DNA of 64,000 bases from an uncultured Gemmatimonadales bacterium. GTDB lineage: Bacteria; Gemmatimonadota; Gemmatimonadetes; Palauibacterales; Palauibacteraceae. Location of the stretch: positions 71,929-135,928 of the forward strand of contig CAMYMV010000007.1 of the NCBI GenBank assembly GCA_947259585.1, written 5' to 3'. Below the pieces are notes generated by a model, which ran no database searches, was not told where the DNA came from, and worked only from the letters and a program-made list of their open reading frames with translations. This document shows, one piece after another, positions 35,924 through 45,420 of this stretch. The number at the start of each line of letters is the position of its first letter. Position 1 is the stretch's first letter. A program made the position numbers and the translations under genes.

Positions 35924-36406
35924 TCATATCGAGCCAGCCGTATCGTCCTCCGTCTCGCCTTCCGCGTCGTCCTCCACCTGGTCGAGCAGAATGGCGACGA
36001 GCCGGTTCGTCGCGTCGAGCGCCGCCGTCGCCGCCGTCCGTGCCATCGCTCCGCGGAGGGGAACGGCGCCCACGACTTGCCCGGACCGGTCGTCCGAGGT
36101 GCGCAGGCAGACGAGGACCACACGAGTGTCGAACGCATGCACGACCTTGATACCGACGAGGCGAAAGTACTCGGGGTCGCTGGTCGCCTCGGCGATCGCG
36201 GCGAGCGTGGCCTCGACCGCCAGCCGCGGTTCCAGAATGACATCGCCCACGCCGCTCGCCTCGCCGACGTACCGGCTCTCCGATTCGTCGGAGCCTTCGC
36301 GGGGATCTTGGAGCGCGAGCGTGACGCGCACATCGATGCGCGAGCCGGGGGTCCGGCTCGACTCCGCCGAGACAAACCGCAGTCTACGCTCGTAGCGTGG
36401 AGACAC
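35924..36406 (-). CDS. Hypothetical protein at the head of the pentose phosphate operon
   Basis: 160 residues; I do not recognise the family. It looks like a single soluble alpha/beta domain: a strand (RIDVRVTLAL), a middle segment with LEPRLAVEATLAAIAEA, a hydrophobic strand (VHAFDTRVVLVCLR) and a long helix (GAMARTAATAALDATNRLVAILLDQV), then an acidic tail. The DARVAVxATLxAI-like arrangement is seen in uncharacterised proteins that sit near metabolic genes. It is read in the same direction as tkt and ends 54 bases before it, so it may be part of the operon. It is divergent from prmA with only 60 bp between the starts. No catalytic or binding motif is visible. Confidence 0.65.
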   Translation of the reverse strand: MSPRYERRLRFVSAESSRTPGSRIDVRVTLALQDPREGSDESESRYVGEASGVGDVILEPRLAVEATLAAIAEATSDPEYFRLVGIKVVHAFDTRVVLVCLRTSDDRSGQVVGAVPLRGAMARTAATAALDATNRLVAILLDQVEDDAEGETEDDTAGSI

Positions 36407-36466
36407 GTCGCTTGTCCGTCATTGATTGGTTAGCCACCATGGTTGGGCCAGGAGTCGCCCTAAGCT

Positions 36467-37387
36467 ATGCCCGCGCATTCAAGGAATAAAGACGACCTCG
36501 ATCAGCGGCGTCCAATGAGCGCCGGGGAGTGGATGATCGTCACCGTATCCGGCCACGAGCCCGGTCATGTGGTGGCGAACGCCCTGCTCGAGTTGGGCGG
36601 AAGCAGCGTCCAGGAGCTGCCGGACGGAGGGTGGGCGACGTGGCTCCGGCTCGCCGAGCAGCCCGCATCGGCGGAACGACGGGTGCGCGAGGAGCTCGGC
36701 ATGCGCTTCGGCGACTCCCTTCGAATCGCCTGCTCCCTTGCCCCCGAGGAGGATTGGCTGCGGGTGTGGCGTCGGGGTCTCGGTCCTCGAACGGTCGGCG
36801 ATCGAGTGGTCGTCGCACCATCCTGGGCGGCAGCGGCCGTCGAACCCCCGGGACTTCTCGTCGAGCTGGATCCGGAGATGGCGTTCGGGACGGGCGAGCA
36901 TGGGAGCACGCGGACGGCGATCCGCCTCCTAGCCAACACGGCGAGAACCGGGAAAAAGGTCCTGGACGTCGGCGCGGGCAGCGGGATCCTCTCGATCGTC
37001 GCGGCCAAGCTCGGCGCCGAGGTGCTGGCCATCGAGGCGGATGGGGAAGCCGTGCGCACGGCGGAGAGCAATCTGCGGCGAAACGGCGTCGATACCCGGG
37101 TTCGGGTCGTGCATCTCCGGATCACCCGCGGCGTCCTCGAGCTCCTGCGCGGGGTCGTGTTCGACCTGATCCTCGTGAACGTGGAGCGAAGCTTCACGGA
37201 GCCCCTGCTACCGGCGTTCGCGTCACTCATGAGGGAGGGCGGCGAGCTTATCGTGGCCGGGATCCTGGAAGAGGAGGCAGCCGCCGTTCGGCATGCGGCC
37301 ATACTGGCGGGTCTCGAGGTCGAGGACACGAACACCGACGAAGGATGGTGGGCCGGCGCCTTTACGCTCGTAGCGGCCGAGGCCTAG
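36467..37387 (+). CDS. prmA: Ribosomal protein L11 methyltransferase
   Basis: 306 residues from ATG 36467; the ATG at 36515 (MSAGEW) is an alternative and neither has a clear ribosome site. It methylates L11. The N-terminal substrate domain (EPGHVVANALLELGGSSVQEL) is followed by the PGLLVELDPEMAFGTGEHGSTR block that marks PrmA. SAM motif I is LDVGAGSGILSIVAAKLGA. The usual ANI loop is present as VNVERSF, keeping the asparagine. It begins the long plus-strand run with rsmE and others, and is divergent from the hypothetical gene of the pentose phosphate operon. Confidence 0.92.
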   Translation: MPAHSRNKDDLDQRRPMSAGEWMIVTVSGHEPGHVVANALLELGGSSVQELPDGGWATWLRLAEQPASAERRVREELGMRFGDSLRIACSLAPEEDWLRVWRRGLGPRTVGDRVVVAPSWAAAAVEPPGLLVELDPEMAFGTGEHGSTRTAIRLLANTARTGKKVLDVGAGSGILSIVAAKLGAEVLAIEADGEAVRTAESNLRRNGVDTRVRVVHLRITRGVLELLRGVVFDLILVNVERSFTEPLLPAFASLMREGGELIVAGILEEEAAAVRHAAILAGLEVEDTNTDEGWWAGAFTLVAAEA

Positions 37388-37416
37388 CTTCACCTCATGC
37401 AAGGCAACGAAGCTCC

Positions 37417-38217
37417 GTGAGCGGCTCGACGACCCTCTTCGCGCCCGGTCTTCCGGCGCATCCCGGAGCACCGGTAACCGTCGACGGCGATGAGGTCCGG
37501 CACATCCGCGCCGCTCGGCTCCGGCCCGGCGCTGAGCTCCGTCTTACGGACGGGGAGGGCAGCTTGTGGGCGGCCCGGCTGGACTCGCTCACCGGGAATC
37601 GTGCCCGGTGCGTGCTTCTGGAGATCATCTCACCGCCGCCCGACCTGAAGGTGGAGTTGGCGTTCGGTATCGGCTCGAAGCAGCGAACGCTCTGGCTCGT
37701 CGAAAAGGCCGTGGAGCTCGGCGTCCGGGGCTTGCAGCCGGTCGAGTTCCGCCGCTCCAGCTCCGTATCGGATGCGGCCAGGGCGCCCGTGTTCTGGGGG
37801 AAGGCGAGGCGCAGGGCAGCGGCCGCCCTCACGCAGTGCGGAGGCTCCCGGCTCCCGACCGTGGGGGCGCCTCGTTCTCTGGAGGATTACCTGCTGGGTA
37901 TGACGTCGGAGCAAGACGATCTGCGCGTCGCTCTGGAGCAGCAGGGGGAGTATTCGCTGCCGGAGCTGCTGGCGAGCCGGCCCCCGCCCAACGGCTGGAT
38001 TCACCTACTGGTCGGGCCAGAGGGAGGGGTGACGCCGGCGGAGCAGACCGCTTGCCGGGACGCGGGCTTTAGCTTCGCGAAGCTCGGCGAGAGGGTTCTG
38101 CGGTTCGAGACGGCGGCGATCGCGGCCGTCTCCGCTGTCAGTCTGCTGGCCGGGCCGCCCACGCCGCCGACCCGGCGCGGGCGCCCCGGAGAGAGGGACG
38201 CCGAGGTGGCTTCATGA
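37417..38217 (+). CDS. rsmE: 16S rRNA (uracil-1498-N3)-methyltransferase
   Basis: 266 residues from GTG 37417, 29 bases after prmA. The N-terminal PUA-like domain (1-80) contains the EVRHIRAARLRPGAELRLTDGEG stretch. The SPOUT-type knot domain shows KVELAFGIGSKQRTLWLVEKAVELGVRGLQPVE, then GPEGGVTPAE and GERVLRFETAAIAAVSAV, which form the SAM-binding knot. It methylates U1498 in the decoding region. The HIT gene overlaps its stop by four bases, so the two are translated together. Confidence 0.93.
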   Translation: MSGSTTLFAPGLPAHPGAPVTVDGDEVRHIRAARLRPGAELRLTDGEGSLWAARLDSLTGNRARCVLLEIISPPPDLKVELAFGIGSKQRTLWLVEKAVELGVRGLQPVEFRRSSSVSDAARAPVFWGKARRRAAAALTQCGGSRLPTVGAPRSLEDYLLGMTSEQDDLRVALEQQGEYSLPELLASRPPPNGWIHLLVGPEGGVTPAEQTACRDAGFSFAKLGERVLRFETAAIAAVSAVSLLAGPPTPPTRRGRPGERDAEVAS

Positions 38218-38552
38218 GCTGCATCTTCTGCGGGATCGCGAACGGAGAGGTGGAGGCCGAGGTGATCGGCGAAGGGGCGCGTTGGATCGCCTTTCGCGAC
38301 ACCAACCCTCAGGCGCCGACTCACGTGCTCGTCGTGCCCCGCGAGCACATAGAGAATCTCGCGGCGCTCGAAGAGTCACGAACCGAGCTGGCGGGCGAGT
38401 TGATCAGGGCGGCGGCCTCCATGGCGCGTCAGGAAGGCCTGGAGACCGGATATCGGGTCGTTGCGAACACCGGGGCGGATGGCGGACAGACCGTGCCTCA
38501 CCTGCACCTCCACCTGCTCGGAGGGCGCAAGCTGCGTTGGCCGCCCGGTTGA
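38214..38552 (+). CDS. HIT family hydrolase
   Basis: 112 residues, a complete HINT-type protein. The histidine triad PHLHLHLLGG is at 95-104 (HLHLH 96-100), hydrolysing adenosine phosphoramidates or similar nucleotides. Cys3 and Cys6 (MSCIFC) with the later His give the usual zinc site. VPREHIENLAALE is the typical middle part. The ATG overlaps the rsmE stop as ATGA, and the stop is one base before the mutS2 ATG (TGA-G-ATG). Confidence 0.94.
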   Translation: MSCIFCGIANGEVEAEVIGEGARWIAFRDTNPQAPTHVLVVPREHIENLAALEESRTELAGELIRAAASMARQEGLETGYRVVANTGADGGQTVPHLHLHLLGGRKLRWPPG

Positions 38553-38553
38553 G

Positions 38554-41025
38554 ATGAACGAAGGCCCGGCCGTCTCGGCTGCGGCCGAGAGCGCTCGCGA
38601 CCACGCCCTTCGGCTCCTCGAGTTTCCGCGTGCTCTGGAGCTCGTGGCCGATCGCGCGGGCAGCTCGCTGGGCGCCGAGCGAGTCAGGGCCCTCCGCCCG
38701 CTCTCCCATCGGGACGATGTGGAAGAGGCGCTGGCCACCTCCGATGAGATGGTCACCTTTCTCCTCCGCACCTCCGAGTGGGCGCCTCCCCCCATCCCGG
38801 ATGCTCGAGGAGCGCTCAGGCGTCTGGGGGTCGATGGCTCCGTGCTGGACGAAGCGGCGCTGAGAGACGTGGCGATACTGCTCTCGTCGTCTCGGCGGGC
38901 CCGCCGAGACCTCGTCCGCCGATCGGATGACTCCCGCCGCCTGGCAGCTCTGGGCGGGCGTCTCCTGGAGCGAACGAAGGAGGAGGAGCGGCTGGAGCGC
39001 TCGATCGACCCCGCCGGCGAGGTCACCGATGGCGCCTCTCCGGCGCTGGGCAGGCTGCGACGGCAGATGAGAGGCGAGCGGAGCTCACTCGTGAGCCGGC
39101 TCGAACGGTTCTCGGCCGAGCTGCCGGACCGGTTTCGCGTCTCCGACGCCTCGGTCACCGTGCGGAACGGACGGTACTGCGTGCCGATCCGAAGGGAAGG
39201 GCGATCGCGGGTCGGCGGGATCGTCCACGACGAGTCGGCGAGCTCACAAACCCTGTTCATCGAACCCACGTCGGTTATCGAGCCGATGAACCGGATTCGA
39301 GAGCTCGAGCTCGCTGAACGCCGTGAGGTGCAGAGAGTGCTTGCGGAGATGACGGATGACCTTCGGCCTTTCGCCGCCGAGCTGAGAGAGAGCCTGGAGG
39401 TGCTGTCGGAGCTCGATTCGCTCTTCGCCGGCGCGTGCTATGCGTTGGAGCACGGCGGCTCGCGTCCGGCCGTCGGCGGCGAGGTCGAGCGGGGTCCGTA
39501 CCGCGTGCGGCAGGGCTACCATCCGATCCTTCGTGCAGTCGAGGAAGGGGCCGTCTCCTTCGACCTCGAGCTCGAGCCGTCCGAGAGCGTGCTGCTGGTG
39601 AGCGGGCCGAACGCTGGCGGGAAGACCGTCCTCCTGAAGGCTCTCGGGCTGATATCGGCGATGACTCAGAGCGGCATCGTGCCGCCGGTGGGTGAGGGGA
39701 CGCGCCTGCCCGTCTTTCGGAGCTTCTTCGCGATCATCGGCGACGAGCAATCGATCGAAGCCTCGTTGTCGACCTTCGGTGCGCAGATCGGCATCCTTCG
39801 GGAGATCCTCGACAGGAGCGACGACCGGTCGCTCGTTCTCGTCGACGAGATCGGCAGCAACACGGATCCCGAGGAGGGCGCCGCCCTTGCGGCCGCGATG
39901 CTCCTGCGCCTGGCTGGACAGGCAGCGCTCACGGCGGTGAGCACCCATCTCGGCGATCTGAAGACGTTGGCCGGAGAGGATCCGCGGATCGTGAACGCCT
40001 CTCTCCAGTTCGATCCGGGCACACTGAGGCCGACCTACCGGCTCTCACGCGATCGGCCGGGCCGCAGCTACGCTCTGGAGATATCCGAGCGGCTCGGCAT
40101 ACCGGAAGACGTGCTGGCGGCGGCCAGAAGCCGACTGACCGACGAATCCCGCGCCTTGGAAGTCGTCCTCTCGGAGCTGGAGGAGCGCGAGGAGGAGGCG
40201 GAGACCCTCAGGAGGAGCTTGGAGGGGGCGCGGCGCGAGCTGGAGAGGCAGCAGGACCACCTGGCGGGGCAGGTGGCGGAAGCGGAGCGCCTCCAGGCCG
40301 AGTTGGAGCGTCGCGAGCGGGCGCTCGAGCGGGAGGCGCGTCAGAGTGCCGAGCGCTTCCTGCTCGACGCGAGGAAAGAGGTCGAGGACGCCATCGCGGG
40401 GCTGACGGCAGGAATGGAGGAGGTGATGGAGGACCTCCGCTCCGCTGCCCCCGAGCAGCGGAGCCGCGCGAGCGAGGCGTCCGGGGCGGCCGCAACCGAG
40501 GCGCGCCGGGCGGTGGAGCGCGCGATCGGCGACTTGAGGGTTGGCGCCCCAGAGCCCTCCGAGGTCGCCTCTCCGGTCTCTCTGCAGGTGGGAGATGCCG
40601 TGCGGGTCGCTTCGCTCGGCGGGGTCGGCCGGCTCCTGGAGCTCGGTGACGACCGGGCCATCGTCGAGCTGGGCGGCGTGCGCATCACCGTGGCCCCTCA
40701 CGTCCTCCGGTTGCAGGAGGGGGGAGAGGAAAAGCCGGCGCGCCGAGGGACGCTCACGGCGCCGGTGCTGGAAGCGAGCCAGGAGGTGAGTCTCCGCGGC
40801 CTTCGGGTCGACGAGATCGAAGCCGTCCTGCTGCCCGCGCTCGACGCGGCGATCCAGGCGGACCTTCCGTCGCTGCGCATCATACATGGAAAGGGGACGG
40901 GAGCGCTCCGCCGACGCGTGCAGGAGCTGTTGGCCGGCGATCGGCGAATTCCTAGCTTTCGCCTCGGCACGCATCGAGAGGGTGGAAGCGGCGTGACCGT
41001 CGTGGACTTGTCGGAGCCCGGTTGA
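38554..41025 (+). CDS. mutS2: Endonuclease MutS2
   Basis: 823 residues from ATG 38554. MutS2 counters recombination and in Bacillus also acts on collided ribosomes. The core has the MutS-type ATPase: Walker A GPNAGGKTVLLKA near 350, the ASLSTFGAQI block, Walker B LVDEIGSNTDPEEGAAL and VSTHLGDLK. A long coiled-coil (about 530-640, rich in Glu/Arg) follows. The C-terminal Smr nuclease domain is 740-823, with LRGLRVDEIEAVL and IIHGKGTGALR. The N-terminal mismatch domain of MutS is absent, as expected. One base separates it from the HIT gene. Confidence 0.95.
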   Translation: MNEGPAVSAAAESARDHALRLLEFPRALELVADRAGSSLGAERVRALRPLSHRDDVEEALATSDEMVTFLLRTSEWAPPPIPDARGALRRLGVDGSVLDEAALRDVAILLSSSRRARRDLVRRSDDSRRLAALGGRLLERTKEEERLERSIDPAGEVTDGASPALGRLRRQMRGERSSLVSRLERFSAELPDRFRVSDASVTVRNGRYCVPIRREGRSRVGGIVHDESASSQTLFIEPTSVIEPMNRIRELELAERREVQRVLAEMTDDLRPFAAELRESLEVLSELDSLFAGACYALEHGGSRPAVGGEVERGPYRVRQGYHPILRAVEEGAVSFDLELEPSESVLLVSGPNAGGKTVLLKALGLISAMTQSGIVPPVGEGTRLPVFRSFFAIIGDEQSIEASLSTFGAQIGILREILDRSDDRSLVLVDEIGSNTDPEEGAALAAAMLLRLAGQAALTAVSTHLGDLKTLAGEDPRIVNASLQFDPGTLRPTYRLSRDRPGRSYALEISERLGIPEDVLAAARSRLTDESRALEVVLSELEEREEEAETLRRSLEGARRELERQQDHLAGQVAEAERLQAELERRERALEREARQSAERFLLDARKEVEDAIAGLTAGMEEVMEDLRSAAPEQRSRASEASGAAATEARRAVERAIGDLRVGAPEPSEVASPVSLQVGDAVRVASLGGVGRLLELGDDRAIVELGGVRITVAPHVLRLQEGGEEKPARRGTLTAPVLEASQEVSLRGLRVDEIEAVLLPALDAAIQADLPSLRIIHGKGTGALRRRVQELLAGDRRIPSFRLGTHREGGSGVTVVDLSEPG

Positions 41026-41047
41026 AGACCCCGCAGGAAGAACGTTC

Positions 41048-42919
41048 GTGGTAAGCGACGCCCTTGTCGAAGAGGTTCGCGCCCGCGCCGACCTCGTCGA
41101 GATCTGCGGCGAGCACGTCCCGCTCAAGCGCGTCGGAAAGAGTTATCGCGGCCCCTGTCCGCTCCACGGCGGGGAGGGCCCGAATTTCTCGATCGACGCG
41201 GATCGAGGGATCTACAAGTGCTTCGTCTGCGGGGAGGGCGGGGACGTCTTCTCCTTCGTCATGCAGCGCCTCGGCCTCGATTTTCCGGAAGCGGTCCGGC
41301 ACGTGGCCGAGCGGGTGGGCGTGGTGATTCCGGATGAAAGGGACCGCGGACCCGACCCGTACGCCGGTCTCCGCGAGGTCACGGCTTTCGCGGAGGAGTG
41401 GTTTCTGGCTCGCCGCCGGAGCGAAGCAGGTCGAGCCGCGCGGGACTACCTGGCGGGCCGCGGCATCGACGACGAGACGGCGGATCGCTTCGCGATCGGA
41501 TTCGCCCCGGAGGGGTGGCGAGGGCTCAGGGATGCGGCGCGCGAGCGCGGCGTCGACGAAGAGGCCCTTCTCGAGGTGGGACTGCTGGCCACGAGCGAGC
41601 GCGCCACCGACCCCTACGATCGCTTCAGAAACCGCCTCATCTTCTCCATCCGGGATCTGCAGGACCGCCCGATGGGCTTCGGGGGACGGATGCTCGGGCC
41701 CGAGGACCGGGAGGCGCCCAAGTACATCAACTCGCCGGATTCACCGATCTTCGAGAAGGGCCGCTCTCTCTACCAGTTGAACGCGGCACGCCACGCGATG
41801 CGCCGCTCGAAGGCCGCCGTGGTCGTCGAGGGTTTCATGGACGCCGTGACGGTGCACCGCCACGGCTTCGAGAACGTCGTGGCGCCGCTCGGGACCGCGC
41901 TGGCCAGGCCACAGGCGGAGCTGATCGGCCGATACGCGCCGCAGGCATTCCTGGTCTACGATTCCGACACGCCCGGCCGCAAGGCGAGCTTTCGTGCGGC
42001 GGACACGCTGCTCGAGGCCGGCGTCCATCCGCTCATCGTCACGCTTCCTCAGGGGGAAGATCCCGATTCACTCGTTCGCCGGCTGGGCAGGGAGCGGTTC
42101 TCCCTCTTGCTGGACGACGCGATGGATGCGCTGGAGCTGAAGCTTCGGATGCTCGGGGAGCGCGGCTATTTCGACTCTGCCGAGGGACGGCGCGCGGCGC
42201 TGGATCATCTCCTGAGCACTCTGCGGGCCGTGAACGATCCCGCGCTTCGTGACATCTATATCGGCCGGGCCGCCGAGGCGACCGGAGTGCGCCGCGAGAC
42301 GATCGTACACGAAGTAGCCAGGCAACTGAAGCGCCTCGCCCCGCGCTCGCGTCCGCCGCAGCCGCCCCGGCGCGGCTCCGGGACTACCCGCGGCGACAGC
42401 GAGGCGGGGGCCGAGAAGAGCCTTCTCCTGCTTCTGGTGAGAGATGCCTTGCTGACCGAGGGTGCGGTGGAGCGTGCGTGGATTTGCCGTGCCCTGGATG
42501 ATGGCGTAAGAACCGAGCACTTTCAGGATCCGGCGTATCGCGCGCTGTTCGGTGCCCTGAGTGACCGGTACCGGAAGGGCGAGGAGGCGGACGCCGCGTT
42601 GCTCGTCGAAGCGGTCCCGAGCGATCTCCGGGGGCTCGTCGAAGGGCTGCTCGGTGACGCCACCGAGCTCACGCATCCGGAGGAGATCTACGCGGCGTCC
42701 GTAGAGCGGCTCATCTGCCGGCCGGCCGAGCGGCGCTTGAGGGAGATTCGACGTGAGATGAAGATGGCCGACGAGGCCCAGAAGAAAGAGCTCCTACGGG
42801 AACAGATGAAGATACGGGCCGATCTGCCGGAATCCGAGAAGGCGAGGCTGGCGCTCGTCCTGGATTGGCTGGAACGTCCCGAGCCTTCCGACTTCGAAGA
42901 GTGGCGAGGAAATGGATGA
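41048..42919 (+). CDS. dnaG: DNA primase
   Basis: 623 residues from GTG 41048. DnaG makes RNA primers. The CHC2 zinc site is Cys37, His40, Cys58 and Cys61 (CPLHGG, KCFVCGEGGD). The catalytic core follows with YHSPDTP-like parts and the TOPRIM strand VVVEGFMDAVTVH, then the DSDTPGRKAS stretch with the metal aspartates. The C-terminal helicase-binding part is Arg-rich and diverged. It lies between mutS2 and a zinc-ribbon gene; rpoD, which often follows dnaG, is not here. The next gene overlaps its end by eight bases. Confidence 0.95.
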   Translation: MVSDALVEEVRARADLVEICGEHVPLKRVGKSYRGPCPLHGGEGPNFSIDADRGIYKCFVCGEGGDVFSFVMQRLGLDFPEAVRHVAERVGVVIPDERDRGPDPYAGLREVTAFAEEWFLARRRSEAGRAARDYLAGRGIDDETADRFAIGFAPEGWRGLRDAARERGVDEEALLEVGLLATSERATDPYDRFRNRLIFSIRDLQDRPMGFGGRMLGPEDREAPKYINSPDSPIFEKGRSLYQLNAARHAMRRSKAAVVVEGFMDAVTVHRHGFENVVAPLGTALARPQAELIGRYAPQAFLVYDSDTPGRKASFRAADTLLEAGVHPLIVTLPQGEDPDSLVRRLGRERFSLLLDDAMDALELKLRMLGERGYFDSAEGRRAALDHLLSTLRAVNDPALRDIYIGRAAEATGVRRETIVHEVARQLKRLAPRSRPPQPPRRGSGTTRGDSEAGAEKSLLLLLVRDALLTEGAVERAWICRALDDGVRTEHFQDPAYRALFGALSDRYRKGEEADAALLVEAVPSDLRGLVEGLLGDATELTHPEEIYAASVERLICRPAERRLREIRREMKMADEAQKKELLREQMKIRADLPESEKARLALVLDWLERPEPSDFEEWRGNG

Positions 42920-43634
42920 TACGACGGCCTTAGGCATTTTCGAGGCGCTTCGGAGCCTCGAGGAGATCGACCGGAACATAGCCGGAATCACGGCGCAGCT
43001 GGAGGCTCTCTCGCCCGAGCTCTTCGAGTCGGAGCGTCGGATGGCCGAATTGGAGGTGCGGGCCGAGGCCGTCGCGAAGCGCGCGGAAAGGGCCGAGAGC
43101 CGCCTCCGCAAATCGGAGCGCGCCACGAAGGCGGGACGGGAGACCCTGAAACGCCTTCAGCAACGAGGGCAGGAAGTGCAAAACCTCAAGCAGCACACGG
43201 CCGTGCGAGCCGAAACTGATGCGGCCCGGCGGAATCTGGAGGCTGCCGAGGACGAGCAGCTGCAGGGGATGCAGGAGGTCGAGGAGGCAAAGGCGGAGCT
43301 CTCCGTTCTGAAGGGCCAGCTCACGGAGGAGCGGGCGGCCTACGAGAGGCTGAAGAGCGAGACGAGTGCGCGGCGAGCGGAGCTGGAGTCCGAGATCCTG
43401 GTGGAGCGGGATCGCCGTGCGAACCGTGAGCTGAGGCTCGATGTGGACGCGCTTCGCCTCTACGAATCGGTTCGGGGCGGGAAGACCCGCCAGGTGTTGG
43501 CCGCCCTCACCCCCGACGGCGTCTGCGGTCACTGCTACACCTTCATTCCGAAGCAGCGTCAGGCCGAGATTCGCTCGCGAAGCCGGCTTCACCTCTGCGA
43601 GGGCTGCGGGATCATCCTCCTTCCGGTCGAGTGA
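42912..43634 (+). CDS. Zinc-ribbon coiled-coil protein (C4-type)
   Basis: 240 residues. From 10 to about 185 it is one long coiled coil rich in Glu, Arg and Ala. The C-terminal 55 residues carry a zinc ribbon with CGHC (near residue 199) and CEGC (near 230). This two-part layout is typical of the widespread CdsZ/FlgN-like zinc-ribbon proteins whose role is not firmly known; some members have been linked to nucleic-acid binding. It overlaps dnaG by eight bases and precedes recJ by seven, so a role in replication or repair is possible by association only. Confidence 0.8.
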   Translation: MDDTTALGIFEALRSLEEIDRNIAGITAQLEALSPELFESERRMAELEVRAEAVAKRAERAESRLRKSERATKAGRETLKRLQQRGQEVQNLKQHTAVRAETDAARRNLEAAEDEQLQGMQEVEEAKAELSVLKGQLTEERAAYERLKSETSARRAELESEILVERDRRANRELRLDVDALRLYESVRGGKTRQVLAALTPDGVCGHCYTFIPKQRQAEIRSRSRLHLCEGCGIILLPVE

Positions 43635-43641
43635 GCTGCGG

Positions 43642-45420
43642 GTGACAGAGGCCGTTCGACCTCGTCGTCGCTGGATCGAGCCGAGGCCGGTCTCCCCCGC
43701 CGACGTAGAGGCGCTCCGAGAATCCCTCCAGCTTCCCCCCCTCCTCTGCCAGCTCCTGGTTCGCCGCGGCTGCCGGGATCCCGACGCGGCTCGTGCCTAC
43801 CTTCGCCCCCATCTCGAGACTCTCTCGCCGCCGGATTCGCTTCCGGACCTGACGGTCGCCGTCGACCGCATCGAGGAGGCGATCGCTGCGGAGGAGAAGA
43901 TCCTCGTGCATGGCGACTACGATGTGGATGGCATGAGCGCAGCGGCCTTGTTGGACCGGGGCCTGCGGGAGCTCGGCGCACGGGTGGACGCCTTCGTCCC
44001 GCACCGCTTGCGGGACGGATACGATCTCGGAGCCGCCGGCCTGGCCAGGGCGGAGGAGGTGGGTGCGCGACTCATCCTCACGGCAGACTGCGGGATGACG
44101 GCCGTGGAGACGGTCGATGCGGCGAACGAAGCCGGGCTCGACGTCATCGTGACCGATCACCACAGGCCGGGTCTTCGACTCCCGGCGGCGCTCGCCATCG
44201 TGAACCCGCACCGTGCCGACAGCGAGTACCCGTTCGACGGCCTCACCGGAGTCGGCGTGGCGTTCAAGCTGCTTGCGGCGCTCCACCGCAGGGCCGGCCT
44301 GCCGGCAGGCGCGCTGAATCGTCACCTCGACCTCGTGGCGATCGGAACGATCGCCGATCGGGGTCCACTCGTCGGTGAGAATCGGATCCTGGTGCGGGCC
44401 GGGCTGCGTGTGCTGGCCCGTACCCGGAACCGTGGTCTACGGGCCCTGATGGCGGCGGCGCGGGTCACGCCGTTCGACGACCGAGTCCCCGCGGAGGACG
44501 TGGCCTTCCAGCTGGCTCCGCGCCTGAATGCGGCGGGGCGCGTAGGAGCCGCCGAGGAGGGCCTCCGCTTGCTGGTCACCGAGGATGCGGCGGAGGCCGA
44601 GGCGCTGGCGTGGAAGCTCGAGGACCACAATCGACGGCGTCGGGCCACGGACAAGCAGGTGACGGAGGAAGCGGAGGCGCAGCTGAGGGAGAGCTACGAT
44701 CCGGAGCGCGATTCGGCGTTCGTGTTGTGGAGCGACGATTGGCACCCCGGGGTGCTCGGCATCGTCGCGTCGCGGATCGCCGAACGTTTTGGCCGACCCA
44801 CGGTCATCATCAGCTTCGACGGCGACCTTGGACGGGGCTCGGCCCGCTCCGCCGCGGGCGCGAACCTGATCGCCGTCCTCGATGAGTGTTCGGCTCTGCT
44901 CGAGCGGCACGGAGGGCACCGTGAGGCGGCGGGGCTGGATCTCCGGCGCGAGGCCCTGGAGGAGTTCAGACGGCGCTTCCTGAGCGCCGTTTCGGCCCAG
45001 TCGGCCGACGTGGCCGCAATCGACGCTCCGGTCGACGGTTCGGTCGGGGAGAGGCCCGTGGGGGGCGATCTGCAGGAGCTGGAGATTGACCTGCAGGTTT
45101 CGCTCACCGAGGCGGAAGACCCGATGCCCATCTGGCTGCGTCACCTGGAGCCCTTCGGTTTCGGGAACCCGCGACCCGTGCTTCTCGCGAGGGATGTGCG
45201 CTTCGAGGATCTCGCCCGAGTAGGCGCCGACGGATCCCACCTCAGGGCTTCCGCCCTCGGCGAGGAGGGAGGGAGGCTTCCTGTGATCGGCTTCGGGATG
45301 GGCGATCGAGTCGCCGAGCTGCGCGATGGCAGCTGGGAGCTCGCCTTCGAGCTGGTCGAGGACCACTGGCGGGGCCGGCGCCGTACCCAGGCTCGCCTGC
45401 TGGATGCCCGCGGCGCTTGA
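43642..45420 (+). CDS. recJ: Single-stranded-DNA-specific exonuclease RecJ
   Basis: 592 residues from GTG 43642. RecJ degrades single-stranded DNA 5' to 3' in recombination and mismatch repair. The DHH phosphoesterase motifs are present: HGDYDVDGMSA (90-100), ADCGMT and TDHH (171-174), with the NPHRADSEYPF and later RGSARS motifs of the DHHA1 domain. The C-terminal OB-like part ends with the DDGSWELAF stretch. Its stop overlaps the TTG of rsmD as TTGA. Confidence 0.94.
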   Translation: MTEAVRPRRRWIEPRPVSPADVEALRESLQLPPLLCQLLVRRGCRDPDAARAYLRPHLETLSPPDSLPDLTVAVDRIEEAIAAEEKILVHGDYDVDGMSAAALLDRGLRELGARVDAFVPHRLRDGYDLGAAGLARAEEVGARLILTADCGMTAVETVDAANEAGLDVIVTDHHRPGLRLPAALAIVNPHRADSEYPFDGLTGVGVAFKLLAALHRRAGLPAGALNRHLDLVAIGTIADRGPLVGENRILVRAGLRVLARTRNRGLRALMAAARVTPFDDRVPAEDVAFQLAPRLNAAGRVGAAEEGLRLLVTEDAAEAEALAWKLEDHNRRRRATDKQVTEEAEAQLRESYDPERDSAFVLWSDDWHPGVLGIVASRIAERFGRPTVIISFDGDLGRGSARSAAGANLIAVLDECSALLERHGGHREAAGLDLRREALEEFRRRFLSAVSAQSADVAAIDAPVDGSVGERPVGGDLQELEIDLQVSLTEAEDPMPIWLRHLEPFGFGNPRPVLLARDVRFEDLARVGADGSHLRASALGEEGGRLPVIGFGMGDRVAELRDGSWELAFELVEDHWRGRRRTQARLLDARGA

